A DNA stretch of 14,652 bases from the NCBI GenBank assembly GCA_002327225.1, contig DCUN01000147.1:1-14652 (forward strand), given 5' to 3'. Source of the stretch: Desulfobulbaceae bacterium UBA2213. GTDB taxonomy: Bacteria > Desulfobacterota > Desulfobulbia > Desulfobulbales > Desulfocapsaceae. The notes beneath the pieces were generated by a model. That model did no database searches, was not told the DNA's origin, and worked only from the letters and a program-made list of their open reading frames with translations. The translations under genes were made by a program, and so were the position numbers. Below, piece after piece: positions 1 through 8,200 of the stretch. Numbering within the stretch: position 1 is the stretch's first letter; every line of letters starts with the position of its first letter.

Positions 1-2068
1 TGTGGATGTCGATGGAGCAGTTCATCTTTGAGAGCATCTTTTTGACAATAACCAGTCCCAGACCGGTTCCTTGTGGTTTAGTGGTGAAAAAAGGTTTGAA
101 CAGATTGGTCTGATCGTAATCACTGATGCCGCAGCCATTGTCGCCGATAATGATATTGATCTGGCCGGTTTCTTCTGAGAGCATGCCGAGTGAGATGTTT
201 TTATGTTCTTTTTCGGCCAAGGCGTCGGCGGCGTTAGCGATAATGTTGAGAAGTACCTGTTGAAATGCTCGGGGGTCGATCATGCCGAAACAGGGCTCTT
301 TGGCGATACTGGTACTCAGGTGGATTTTTTTTTGTTGGAGATCGGTTGCAATCAGGGTGACAAACTTGTCGAGCAGGGTGGTCATGTTTGTTTTCTCGAT
401 GATCGGACGTTCAAAGATACTGAAATTCTTGAGTGTCTTGAGCAGATATTCAACGCGGCCGATATCTGAGAGGCTGCGCTTGATAAAGCGTTTGATGTTG
501 TTTTTGTCATAGAGTTCCAGGTTTGAGTCGAGTACCGAGAGCGAGACCTTGATCGAGTTGATCGGATTGCCCAGCTCATGGCGAATGGAGGAGAAGATAA
601 ATCCGATATTGTCCATGAGGTTTGCGGCCTCTGCGATCGATTCCAGTCTATTTTTTTCCGTGATGTTACGCTTGACAATCACTTGAGTGGTGATTTGTCC
701 CTCATGATCATAGGCCGGCGAGAGAAGCATCTCTTCTTGGTACAGGGTGTGATCTTTTCGGTGACTGGTAAATTGTCCCTGCCATTTTACGCCATTTTGC
801 AGGGCGGTTGTGATCTGCTGCCAGATGCTGCTGTCCATGCCGGTTTCGGGGTGGAGCATTCTGATGTTTGCGCCCATGATTTCAGATTGTGAATAACCGG
901 TGATGGTCTCACAGGCCGGATTGGCATAGAGGATCACGCCTGCAGGGTCAGTGATGAGGGTGCAGTCGCTTGACTGCTCGATGACGGTTACCAGACGATC
1001 CCGCTCCAGGCGATCCTGCTGATTGCGGATGGTCATGGCCAGGATGTTGGCGATAAAGTGAAGCCCCTTGATCTGCTGCCGGGTAAAAGGGGCGGCCGTT
1101 GTCAGTTTGTCCATGCCGATGATTCCCCAGAGCTCATTTTTAAGCAGGATGGGGATATCGATAAAGGCCTGGACGCCAAGGCCTTTGAGGACCGTTTGTT
1201 CCGCTGCCGATAACTGGGGTGACAGGGTATGGATAACCTCTCCTTTTTTCAGGAGGGCAACACAGTCGCTATTGTTAAGTATCCAGCTATGGTCAAGGGA
1301 TGCCTGGAATTTTTCCGGTGAATGAGTGGACGTCTCTCTGGTTTTTTGGTCTGCTTCTACGATGTAGATCCGGTCTGCCTCAAGTGGCCGGCAGAGCTGG
1401 GACAGTTTTCCGCTGAAACAGTTCTGCCAGTTATTCTGGAGATGGGATTGATTGGTGATGGTAAGAATTGTATCCCAGATGGCTTCGTTGCGGGCCATGG
1501 CAGGTGTCGTTTTCTGTCCGCCTTTTGAAAGGAGTCTGATGGTGATGCCCAGTAAAATGGTGAGTGCCAGCAGGCCATGGGCAAGTGGGGTGAGAGAGGC
1601 CGGGGACCTGAAGAAAAGGATGTGGAGGATGGGGGCCAGGCTGATCGTCAGAAAACAAAAAGCGATGGCCGGGACAGGTGCGAGATAGATGGTGAAGAGG
1701 GCAGTGATGCTGTAGAGGAACAGGGTGTGAATGGCGTAGACAAGCGGGGTGCCATTGGTGATCAGAAAGGTGCTTCCACCCCAGCAGAGGGCCTGCAGCA
1801 GGATAATGGGAGGCATGAGACGACAGATCCTGCTGACTCTTGCTGGAGAGCTTTTCTGAGCGTGTACAGCTGAGAAAATATAAACAGATGAAAGGCAAAG
1901 ATAGCCAGCCAGCCCGGAAAGAAGGATTCCTTTTGGGTAGGACTGCCATAAAATGGTCGTTTCCAGAAGGGCTGCCGCGACAGCTGTCAACTGGATGTGG
2001 GGACCATAGGGGTAAAGGGCGCAAAGGGCCTTGCAGAGGTGCCTGGTAGATTCCTGGATGGGTGTCAT
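1..2068 (-). CDS. membrane sensor histidine kinase (GAF-PAS-HisKA-HATPase), C-terminus cut by window edge
   Basis: This frame is open from the left edge; about 689 codons are present and no stop is reached. Residues ~20-170 form about six hydrophobic segments, a membrane sensor region. A GAF-like domain follows (~191-335), then a PAS domain (~350-475) with the typical 'ITDPAGVILYANPA' core. The HisKA H-box is RHELGNPINSIK with phospho-acceptor His497. The ATPase has an N-box (NIIANAADAL, Asn612), a G1 box (DNGCGI) and F/G2 boxes (FKPFFTTKPQGTGLGL). Kinases of this layout autophosphorylate and pass phosphate to a response regulator, which may lie beyond the left edge. The start is uncertain: neither ATG 2068 nor the in-frame ATG at 2158 (30 residues longer) has a clear ribosome binding site. 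The input signal is unknown. The kinase assignment is firm from the motifs. Confidence 0.9.
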   Translation of the reverse strand, partial: MTPIQESTRHLCKALCALYPYGPHIQLTAVAAALLETTILWQSYPKGILLSGLAGYLCLSSVYIFSAVHAQKSSPARVSRICRLMPPIILLQALCWGGSTFLITNGTPLVYAIHTLFLYSITALFTIYLAPVPAIAFCFLTISLAPILHILFFRSPASLTPLAHGLLALTILLGITIRLLSKGGQKTTPAMARNEAIWDTILTITNQSHLQNNWQNCFSGKLSQLCRPLEADRIYIVEADQKTRETSTHSPEKFQASLDHSWILNNSDCVALLKKGEVIHTLSPQLSAAEQTVLKGLGVQAFIDIPILLKNELWGIIGMDKLTTAAPFTRQQIKGLHFIANILAMTIRNQQDRLERDRLVTVIEQSSDCTLITDPAGVILYANPACETITGYSQSEIMGANIRMLHPETGMDSSIWQQITTALQNGVKWQGQFTSHRKDHTLYQEEMLLSPAYDHEGQITTQVIVKRNITEKNRLESIAEAANLMDNIGFIFSSIRHELGNPINSIKVSLSVLDSNLELYDKNNIKRFIKRSLSDIGRVEYLLKTLKNFSIFERPIIEKTNMTTLLDKFVTLIATDLQQKKIHLSTSIAKEPCFGMIDPRAFQQVLLNIIANAADALAEKEHKNISLGMLSEETGQINIIIGDNGCGISDYDQTNLFKPFFTTKPQGTGLGLVIVKKMLSKMNCSIDIH

Positions 2069-2424
2069 GTGAGTTCTGGGTGAAGGGGAGAATAGATATC
2101 TCGTATCAAATATTGTATTCTGAAGTAGTCGCTCCTGCCGGTTTGTCAGCCAAAGCATAGCAGAAGTTGCATGAAACAACAAAAGAATGCAGGACTTTTG
2201 GGGAAATTGGAGAGGCGGGCGTGGGTTGCGATGTTCTCTTTGGTGTTGGTTTAAAAAATTGTTACGGTCAATTGTTTGATATCTTGTATGAAAATAGTGA
2301 GGGGAGAAGTACTTGCCGGGAGAAATATCAATTTTTTTATTTTTGTGCCTCCTGTAGGGGGGCTTGGGGGCAGCTTCTTGTCTTAACTTGCTGATATGCT
2401 GTGCTAAGTTTTTTTATCTTATTC
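2069..2424. other. divergent intergenic region, left part
   Basis: About 355 bp lie between the minus-strand kinase and the sigma-54 promoter candidate. I see no convincing gene. A 75-codon plus-strand frame at 2167-2394 has no recognisable motif or ribosome binding site. The stretch contains T-rich runs (2331-2345) and a G/C-rich hairpin near 2347-2375 (TGCCTCC pairing with GGGGGCA, with one G-U pair). No strong sigma-70 promoter for the kinase could be identified by eye. Confidence 0.4.
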
Positions 2425-2441
2425 TTGGCACAAGATGTGCA
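2425..2441 (+). promoter_or_regulatory. putative sigma-54 (-24/-12) promoter
   Basis: The sequence TTGGCACAAGATGTGCA matches the RpoN consensus YTGGCACGRNNNTTGCW well. The GG and GC dinucleotides are both present with the required 10-nt spacing between them. The -12 element reads GTGC rather than TTGC. Predicted transcription starts near 2452, upstream of the terminator-like hairpin and the DUF362 gene. An enhancer-binding activator would be needed; none is encoded within the window. Confidence 0.55.
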
Positions 2442-2451
2442 TAAAGAAATG

Positions 2452-2510
2452 TATCTCTTCTCTCCTGGAAAAAGCCGGTCCGCTCTTGTGTGACTGGCTT
2501 TTTCTTTTTT
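2452..2510 (+). ncRNA. possible short sigma-54-dependent transcript (small RNA or attenuated leader)
   Basis: From the predicted start near 2452 to the end of the T-tract is only about 59 nt. The 5' part (about 2452-2467) is pyrimidine-rich and looks unstructured (TCTCTTCTCTCCTGG). It includes CTCCT, which could pair with Shine-Dalgarno sequences. The 3' part is a strong intrinsic terminator. This plan, a single-stranded CU-rich seed followed by a terminator, is common in bacterial small RNAs. It could equally be the terminated leader of the DUF362 gene. No RNA family was recognised. Confidence 0.3.
2469..2510 (+). terminator. strong rho-independent terminator upstream of the DUF362 gene
   Basis: The 12-nt arms at 2469-2480 (AAAAAGCCGGTC) and 2492-2503 (GACTGGCTTTTT) pair fully with a single G-U wobble. 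The loop is 11 nt, and the T-rich tail continues to 2510. The hairpin lies inside the longest open frame that could start the DUF362 gene (ATG 2435), which argues that the true start is downstream. Confidence 0.7.
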
Positions 2511-2542
2511 CAGGGTTCCTGCTCATCATCGTTTCCTCCTTT

Positions 2543-3478
2543 ATGCCTCCATCCGTCTCTGTCTGTCTTGATCGTTGCCACGGGTATAAGCGTTCGTCTC
2601 TTCTGCCAGTGCTTGAGCGTCTTCTGTCGTCTCTTGGTGACTTGCATCTTACGCCTGGCACCAGGGTTTTACTTAAACCCAATCTGATCAGCGCCAGCGC
2701 TCCCCCTCTAGCCTGTACGCATGCCGGCTTTGTCTCTGCCGTGGCAGCCTGGTTTCTTGATCACGGTTGTCGCGTTCTGATTGGTGATTCTCCTGCCTTT
2801 GGTAGTGCTGTAACTACTCTTGAACGCCAGGGGATTTCCCGGGCCTTGCAGGGGATGGATGTTCGGGTTGTTGAATTTTCATCTGTTATCCAGAAGCGTT
2901 TGTCTGGAGGAATTTCCATTGGTGTTGCCGTCGAGGCCCTTGATTGTGATCTTCTGGTCAATCTGCCCAGGATCAAGGCCCATGACCAGATGTATGTAAC
3001 TATGGCAGTGAAAAATATTTTTGGTATAGTGAAAGGGGTCCGTAAGTCGTGGCTCCACATGCGTTATGGTGATTCGCACCTGAAGTTTGCCCGGATTATC
3101 CTGGATCTGCATCGATTATTGCCGGAAAATATTACCCTTGCTGATGGTATTGAAGTGATGCACAGGCATGGGCCCGTGCATGGAGAACCACTTGCCCTGG
3201 GATGTGTTGCAGGATCAAGGAATGCGGTGGCGCTTGACACTGCCATGCTGGCCCTTCTTGAGCTGGATCCAGAGAGAAGTCCGTTATGGCGGGCTGCCAG
3301 AGAACGTGATTTGCCTGGCAGCAGGCTCTGCGGGATAGAATTTCCGCTCCTGGCGCCGGCTGATTTTTTCGGCTCTGGTTTTGTGGGCCCGGAAATCTTG
3401 AGCCCCGTAAGGTTCAGGCCGCTTCGCTATGTTGGGAATTCCTTGAAACGGGTTGTTCTTGGCTTGCGCCGGCACTAA
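2543..3478 (+). CDS. DUF362 domain-containing protein
   Basis: This 311-residue protein has the DUF362 hallmarks: VLLKPNLIS near the N-terminus (Lys45-Pro-Asn), an IGDSPAFG segment, LLVNLPRIKAH at ~137-147 and AVKNIFGIVKG around Lys157-Asn158. The function of DUF362 is not established. Many members carry a ferredoxin-type 4Fe-4S domain, but none is visible here, so this is a stand-alone version. I chose ATG 2543 because family similarity begins there. The 36 extra codons from ATG 2435 would cover the terminator hairpin and part of the sigma-54 promoter. No Shine-Dalgarno precedes 2543; the upstream sequence is instead CCTCCTTT. The gene is probably co-transcribed with fabL, 69 bp downstream. 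Confidence 0.85.
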   Translation: MPPSVSVCLDRCHGYKRSSLLPVLERLLSSLGDLHLTPGTRVLLKPNLISASAPPLACTHAGFVSAVAAWFLDHGCRVLIGDSPAFGSAVTTLERQGISRALQGMDVRVVEFSSVIQKRLSGGISIGVAVEALDCDLLVNLPRIKAHDQMYVTMAVKNIFGIVKGVRKSWLHMRYGDSHLKFARIILDLHRLLPENITLADGIEVMHRHGPVHGEPLALGCVAGSRNAVALDTAMLALLELDPERSPLWRAARERDLPGSRLCGIEFPLLAPADFFGSGFVGPEILSPVRFRPLRYVGNSLKRVVLGLRRH

Positions 3479-3492
3479 GAATAGTTTTATAT

Positions 3493-3507
3493 TCAGATGC
3501 CATCTGA
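3493..3507. promoter_or_regulatory. small palindrome upstream of fabL (possible operator)
   Basis: TCAGATGCCATCTGA is a perfect 6-bp inverted repeat with a 3-nt centre, in the 69-bp gap between the DUF362 gene and fabL. It ends 40 bp before the fabL ATG. It is long enough to be a dimeric repressor site but could be chance. It has no T-tract and is too short for a convincing terminator. Confidence 0.25.
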
Positions 3508-3547
3508 CTGAGTGCTTACATTTAATCTTTTTGAATAGGAATCTATA

Positions 3548-4300
3548 ATGTTTGATCTGCAGGGTAAAGTTGCTTTGGTTACAGGAGGATCACGCGGCAT
3601 CGGCAGGGCAATCGCTATCCGCCTGGCGGAAAACGGTGTGCACCTGGTGGTGAATTATGTACGTCATAAGCGTGATGCCGAAGAGACGGCAGCCGTTATA
3701 GAACAGCATGGGGGGCGTTGTCTGCTCGTGAAGGCGAATGTGGCCGAAGAGTCTGATGTCGTGGCGATGTTTGAGGTTATTGCCAAGGAATTTGGCACCC
3801 TTGATATTCTGGTTTCCAATGCCGCTTCTGGTGTCTTGAAGCCGGTCATGGAGCTTACCGAGCGTCACTGGGACTGGGCCATGGATATTAACGCCCGGGC
3901 CTTGTTGACATTGGTACAGAAGGGATTCCCCCTTATGAACAAGGGCAGTCGGGTGCTGGCCGTCTCCAGTCTGGGTGCTACCCGGGCCATCGAGAATTAT
4001 ACAACAGTGGGCGCCTCAAAGGCAGCCCTCGAGTCTCTGGTGCGACATCTGGCGGTGGAACTCGGACCGGCGGGGATCAATGTGAATACCATCAGCGCCG
4101 GAGCCGTGGACACAGATGCCTTGAAGAAATTTCCAAATCGGGACGAGATCCTTGAAACGGCCCTGCGGCGTACCCCCCTGGGACGACTTACCACTCCGGA
4201 CGATGTCGCGGATACCGCATTGTTCCTCTGCTCACATCTGGCGGCGATGATTCAGGGGCAGGTTATTACGGTTGATGGCGGCTATGCGATCAGGGGCTGA
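3548..4300 (+). CDS. fabL: enoyl-[acyl-carrier-protein] reductase, FabL type (short-chain dehydrogenase family)
   Basis: This 250-residue protein reduces the enoyl-ACP double bond with NAD(P)H in the last step of each fatty acid elongation cycle, in the cytoplasm. It has the SDR cofactor motif TGGSRGIG (12-19), NAAS at 91-94 and a catalytic Tyr151/Lys158 pair. The Tyr-x6-Lys spacing (YTTVGASK) is typical of enoyl-ACP reductases; classical SDRs have Tyr-x3-Lys. Several stretches match what I recall of Bacillus subtilis FabL: NAASGVLKPVMEL, HWDWAMDINA, ENYTTVGASKAALE and GAVDTDALKKFPNR. AGGA precedes the ATG at a suitable distance. The gene sits between the DUF362 gene and maf on the same strand. 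FabL-type SDRs can have other substrates, so the physiological role is slightly less certain than the family. Confidence 0.85.
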   Translation: MFDLQGKVALVTGGSRGIGRAIAIRLAENGVHLVVNYVRHKRDAEETAAVIEQHGGRCLLVKANVAEESDVVAMFEVIAKEFGTLDILVSNAASGVLKPVMELTERHWDWAMDINARALLTLVQKGFPLMNKGSRVLAVSSLGATRAIENYTTVGASKAALESLVRHLAVELGPAGINVNTISAGAVDTDALKKFPNRDEILETALRRTPLGRLTTPDDVADTALFLCSHLAAMIQGQVITVDGGYAIRG

Positions 4301-4374
4301 CCTTTTATCCGGCAGTAATATCGGTACTGTTGAACTGTTGCCCCGGACTCTCGTGGGCAGGGGCATTGGAAGTA

Positions 4375-4983
4375 ATGAACCCGCGATCCATCTATCAGAC
4401 CTGTAAGCCTTTAATCCTGGCGTCATCTTCACCCAGAAGGCGGGCCTATTTTCAGGATCTTGGTCTCGACTATCGTGTCCATGCGGCGGATATTGATGAA
4501 CGGCTGTTGCCGGAAGAAGAGCCGCAAATCTTTGTCCAACGCATGGCTGAGGAGAAAGCCCGGCCGATTATGGATCTTTATCCGGAGAGTTGGATTGTGG
4601 CTGCTGATACGGTGGTTGCTTTTGCTGGTTCCGTGCTGGGAAAACCCAGGGATCAAGAAGATGCCGTGTCCATGCTGATGCAGCTCTCCGGTAAAGAACA
4701 TCGGGTATTGACAGGGATCTGTCTTGCCTGTCAGCAGGAGGGGGTCGTTGCCGTCCTGTCGGTGAGTACCCGTGTTATTTTCAGCCCTTTTCCCGAGAAC
4801 GTGGCCCGGGCGTATGTGGCAACCGGCGAGCCGATGGATAAGGCTGGTTCTTACGGGATTCAGGGGAAGGGGGCTTTTCTGGTCAAAGAGATCATAGGTT
4901 CGTATTCAAACGTGGTGGGTCTGCCGTTGTCTGAACTTCTGGTCATGCTTGGAGAGTATGGTGTCATTGCTGTTTCAGCGTAA
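4375..4983 (+). CDS. maf: Maf-family nucleoside triphosphate pyrophosphatase (YhdE-like, dTTP/UTP type)
   Basis: Maf proteins hydrolyse non-canonical and some canonical nucleoside triphosphates to the monophosphate and pyrophosphate, cleaning the nucleotide pool. The protein has ILASSSPRRR (14-23), the AADTVV motif with catalytic-type Asp78, GKPRD (89-93), and YGIQGKGAFLVKEIIGSYSN followed by VVGLPLSE. The YGIQG and GSYSNVVGLPL segments resemble the YhdE (dTTP/UTP) subgroup. From ATG 4375 the protein has 202 residues, the usual family length. A TTG start at 4330 would add 15 residues with no family similarity. A weak GGAAG lies just upstream of 4375. The gene follows fabL by 74 bp with no terminator seen, so it is probably in the same transcript. 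Confidence 0.88.
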   Translation: MNPRSIYQTCKPLILASSSPRRRAYFQDLGLDYRVHAADIDERLLPEEEPQIFVQRMAEEKARPIMDLYPESWIVAADTVVAFAGSVLGKPRDQEDAVSMLMQLSGKEHRVLTGICLACQQEGVVAVLSVSTRVIFSPFPENVARAYVATGEPMDKAGSYGIQGKGAFLVKEIIGSYSNVVGLPLSELLVMLGEYGVIAVSA

Positions 4984-5268
4984 TTGCTGAGCGGAATACA
5001 GGGTACACTTTACTGTCAGATTGCCACATTTCTTGACTTTTGTGCTTTATCTGTGATAGGCCATTAAGGATAATGATATAAGTCCTCGTAAATAAATAAC
5101 GTTGTTGTCTGAATGACACAAGGCGGTAGTAGCAGCCGTAACGAAATAGTCAGGTCGTTCTTCATTCATCCTTGCAGTGGTCCTGGATGAGGAATGGAGT
5201 TGTATGGATGTCAGGTTGTGGTGCAGTGAATAAACACGAGTGCTTGAAAAAAGCAGACAAGGTATTTT
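4984..5268. other. intergenic region upstream of the HEAT-cNMP-PilZ gene
   Basis: These 285 bp contain no supported gene. A TTGACT at 5033-5038 is a possible -35 box, but only a poor -10 (GATAGG, 16-bp spacer) follows. TATAAG at 5077-5082 lacks a partner. A 6-bp stem (TCATCC 5166-5171 with GGATGA 5185-5190) is weak. The region probably holds the promoter of the following gene, but I cannot place it. Confidence 0.3.
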
Positions 5269-8200
5269 ATGGCAAGCGTTGAACGGCAGCAGCATGCTTT
5301 AGAGGTTTTAAAATCTATCAACAAGGCCGTCACGAATATCCGCCTGTATCCTGAACAGAGCGTGCAGGTTCTCAATGCCGTAGAGAAGGCATATTCGGAA
5401 TTGAAGGTTTATATCCGCTTGTATGATGCCCTTCGTTTTGGTCTTCATAAAGGTGTGCCGACTCTCGATCACTCCACTTTTGAGAGAAAAGGACGAGAAC
5501 AGCTGGACGCCCTGTCCTTCGTTGACTCTTTGGATAAGGCCGGGTTTGAGACTCTGACCTTGGCACAAGGGATTGATCGTAAAAAGTTTAAGCAGGTATT
5601 ATCTTTCTTTACCGCAACTCCTGAACAGATTCAAAAGTCCGGAGGGAGTGCCGCTTTTGTGAAAAATGCTGGTCTGGATGCGGTCTTCCTGGAAGATGGT
5701 GGCGAACAAGTGAGCCAGGATCAGGTCGTGGTCCTTAGTTTTGCTGATTTTCTGCAACAAATGATGGCGGCTGGAGTCCGTCAGGAAGATATCCTCTCTT
5801 TTCTCTCTCCTGAACTGGACGGGCAGCAGAGTGAAAAGATGCGGCGCGACCTGGGTGACTTGGATAAGGGTGTTCAAACCCTTGCCGCCGCAGTTTGTTT
5901 TGTGCTTCAATCTCTGCACCGCAAGGGTGTCCATGAAATATCTACTGATTTTAGTAAGTTGTGTGAGAATGTCAGCGCTGCGCTGAAGGATGCAGAAAAT
6001 CAGAAAGTAGCGGCAGCGGCAGCGGTTTTGCTGACCGCAAATCTGGACAAGGAATCCTTGTCGCTCCTTTTTTGTCAGAGATATGTCACTTGTTTCGGGA
6101 AGGCGCTGTCTGCCGCTCTTCTTGCTGCCATTGATAAAGAACTCTTTCATTCGCTTGTTGATTTCTTGAGACAGGAAGAAGAGAGACTTTCCGGATCACT
6201 GAACGAGCATGATGCAGAGTCTCGGATGCGTGTGAATGAGACCTGCCAGTATCTGATGACAACGGTAAAAGGACGGCAACTGCTTGCTATTGAAAGCATG
6301 GGGATGACAGAAAAACAACGGCAGGGCAAGCGTTTGCAGGCGGGATTAAGCGCCCTTGCCCGAGGCAGTCTGGAGGGATTACGAAATAAAGAGATCTTGC
6401 TGTACCTGACAGCCACGTTTGAGCGGCTCGTGGTGAACAAAAAAGAGAAGGTTGCAGCTGCGATTATTCAGACTCTGGTTGGGGGGCTCAAGCTGGAGGA
6501 TAATGAGTTGCGTCTCCGTTCAGGACAGGGGCTTGGATTGATCGGAGAAAAGCTTGTCTCGCTGGGTTGTTGGGAGTGGCTGGAGAAATTAACACCCACA
6601 TTTCTCCTCTGGCTTAGGAAGAATGAGGATGGTGACGACTCCTGTGCCAGATTCGTTGGAACCCTGCAGGAGATCTTGACTCATACCCAGAAAACAGGCA
6701 AAGAGGATCTGGTAGAAAAGATCCTTCTCCTTTTTTACGCCATTCGTTCCGGGGCCTTAGGGAAAACAGAGGAGGTAAGAAACCTGGTGGGTCAGATTCA
6801 GGATAAGGCTGTAGATAAAGCCATCCTTCAATCTTACTTTGATCGCTGTTTTGATAAACCGGTCGAGGAGATGCATTGTCAGAAAATTATCATGCACGGC
6901 CCGCTGGGCATCCAGTTCCTGCTTGATGCCTTGTTGGTAAGTAATAATAGAGCAGAGCGGGTCAGGCTGTTGAAAATTCTGGCCGGCGTGGGTTCAATGT
7001 TGTCTCCTCTGCTTCTTGAACGATTGCAGGATCCCATGCCCTGGTATGGAAAACGTAACCTGATAAGGCTGCTTGGTGAAACGGGCGTTGAAAGAGATGT
7101 CGGCGCGGTGCAGGGCTATCTTACCCATGATGATTTGCGAGTTCAGAGTGAAGCCCTGTCCTGTATGTATAAGATCAGTGCTCAAAACAAGAAAAAGTAT
7201 CTTCTTGAGGCGCTACCGCAGATCAGTGAGAAATTGAAGTTTCGGGTGGTGCTGGCCTTGGCCTCAGTGGTCGATGAAGAGGTTGTTGGTGTCCTGGTAG
7301 AGTTGTTGCAGGATGAGAAATATTTTTCGCCGGATATTAAAAACACACTCCTGGCCAGTATCTGCGGAACTCTTGGGAATAGCGGCTCTGCTCTGGCCCG
7401 GAAAACCTTGCAGCAGTTGTCAGGAAGTGGGGATGGGTGTCCTAAGAATATGGATATGGAGGTTTGGCAGGCCGTTCAGAGGGGGCTTGCCTTGCTTGAC
7501 CCAGGTCGAAGACAACAGAGGCAAAGGTATGCAGAACTGCGGAAGAGCTCAACGAATAGTGTCAGACAGGCTTTCACCGGGCAGGACAGGTCACCAAAGA
7601 TCTACGCACCGGTTACAATCCTGGCCGAGGAACAGGAAATCTATCTATTGCTGGATCAACATAAAAGAGCGGCAGCCAAAGAACTGCTTCTTGAACTGAT
7701 CTCAACGGTGGCCTGTCTGCGGCAGTTTGAGCAGGCAGAGGTGCTTTGCCGGCGTCTGGTCGAGATTGATCCCCTGGCTCTGGATGATATTATTAGAGCA
7801 ACCGAGATGGTTGAAGAGCAGAGGATCGCCGAAAGTGATCAGGGAGAGACCTTGAGCTGGTCGGAGGTCTATGATTTTCTCAGCACTGAAGAATTTAATG
7901 CCTTTTATTCTGCCATGGAGCATGTTCGCTACGCTCCGGATGAGAATATTGTTGTTCAGGGTGATCTGCGGCAACGGCTTCTCTTGATCAATAAGGGCCG
8001 GGTCAAACTGTTTTGTCGGGATCATCACGGCAATGATATTCTGCTGAGAACCGCAGGGCCAGGGGATGTTGTCGGGGTGGATTCTTTTTTTAAAGAATCG
8101 GCCTGGACTGTGAACGCGTCCAGTGTCGGTACGGTTGAGGCCTTTGTCCTGCCTCGGGAGGCGCTCCGGAAATGGCAGTATACCTTCCCCGGCCTGGAGT

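Noticed and set aside
203..512. Short plus-strand frames opposite the kinase ATPase domain
   Set aside because: They mirror the conserved N-box region of the kinase and have no features of their own.
1431..2024. A 197-codon minus-strand frame in the kinase region
   Set aside because: It is out of frame with the kinase, whose transmembrane, GAF, PAS, H-box and ATPase motifs all read in another minus-strand frame. The His/Pro-rich translation is a shadow.
2167..2394. A 75-codon plus-strand frame in the divergent intergenic region
   Set aside because: No ribosome binding site, no motif and no neighbour support. Its four Cys residues are not spaced like a zinc or heme site.
5033..5061. TTGACT followed by GATAGG as a promoter for the HEAT-cNMP-PilZ gene
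   Set aside because: The -10 box is poor, and the position is more than 200 bp from the start. It is not strong enough to list as a promoter.
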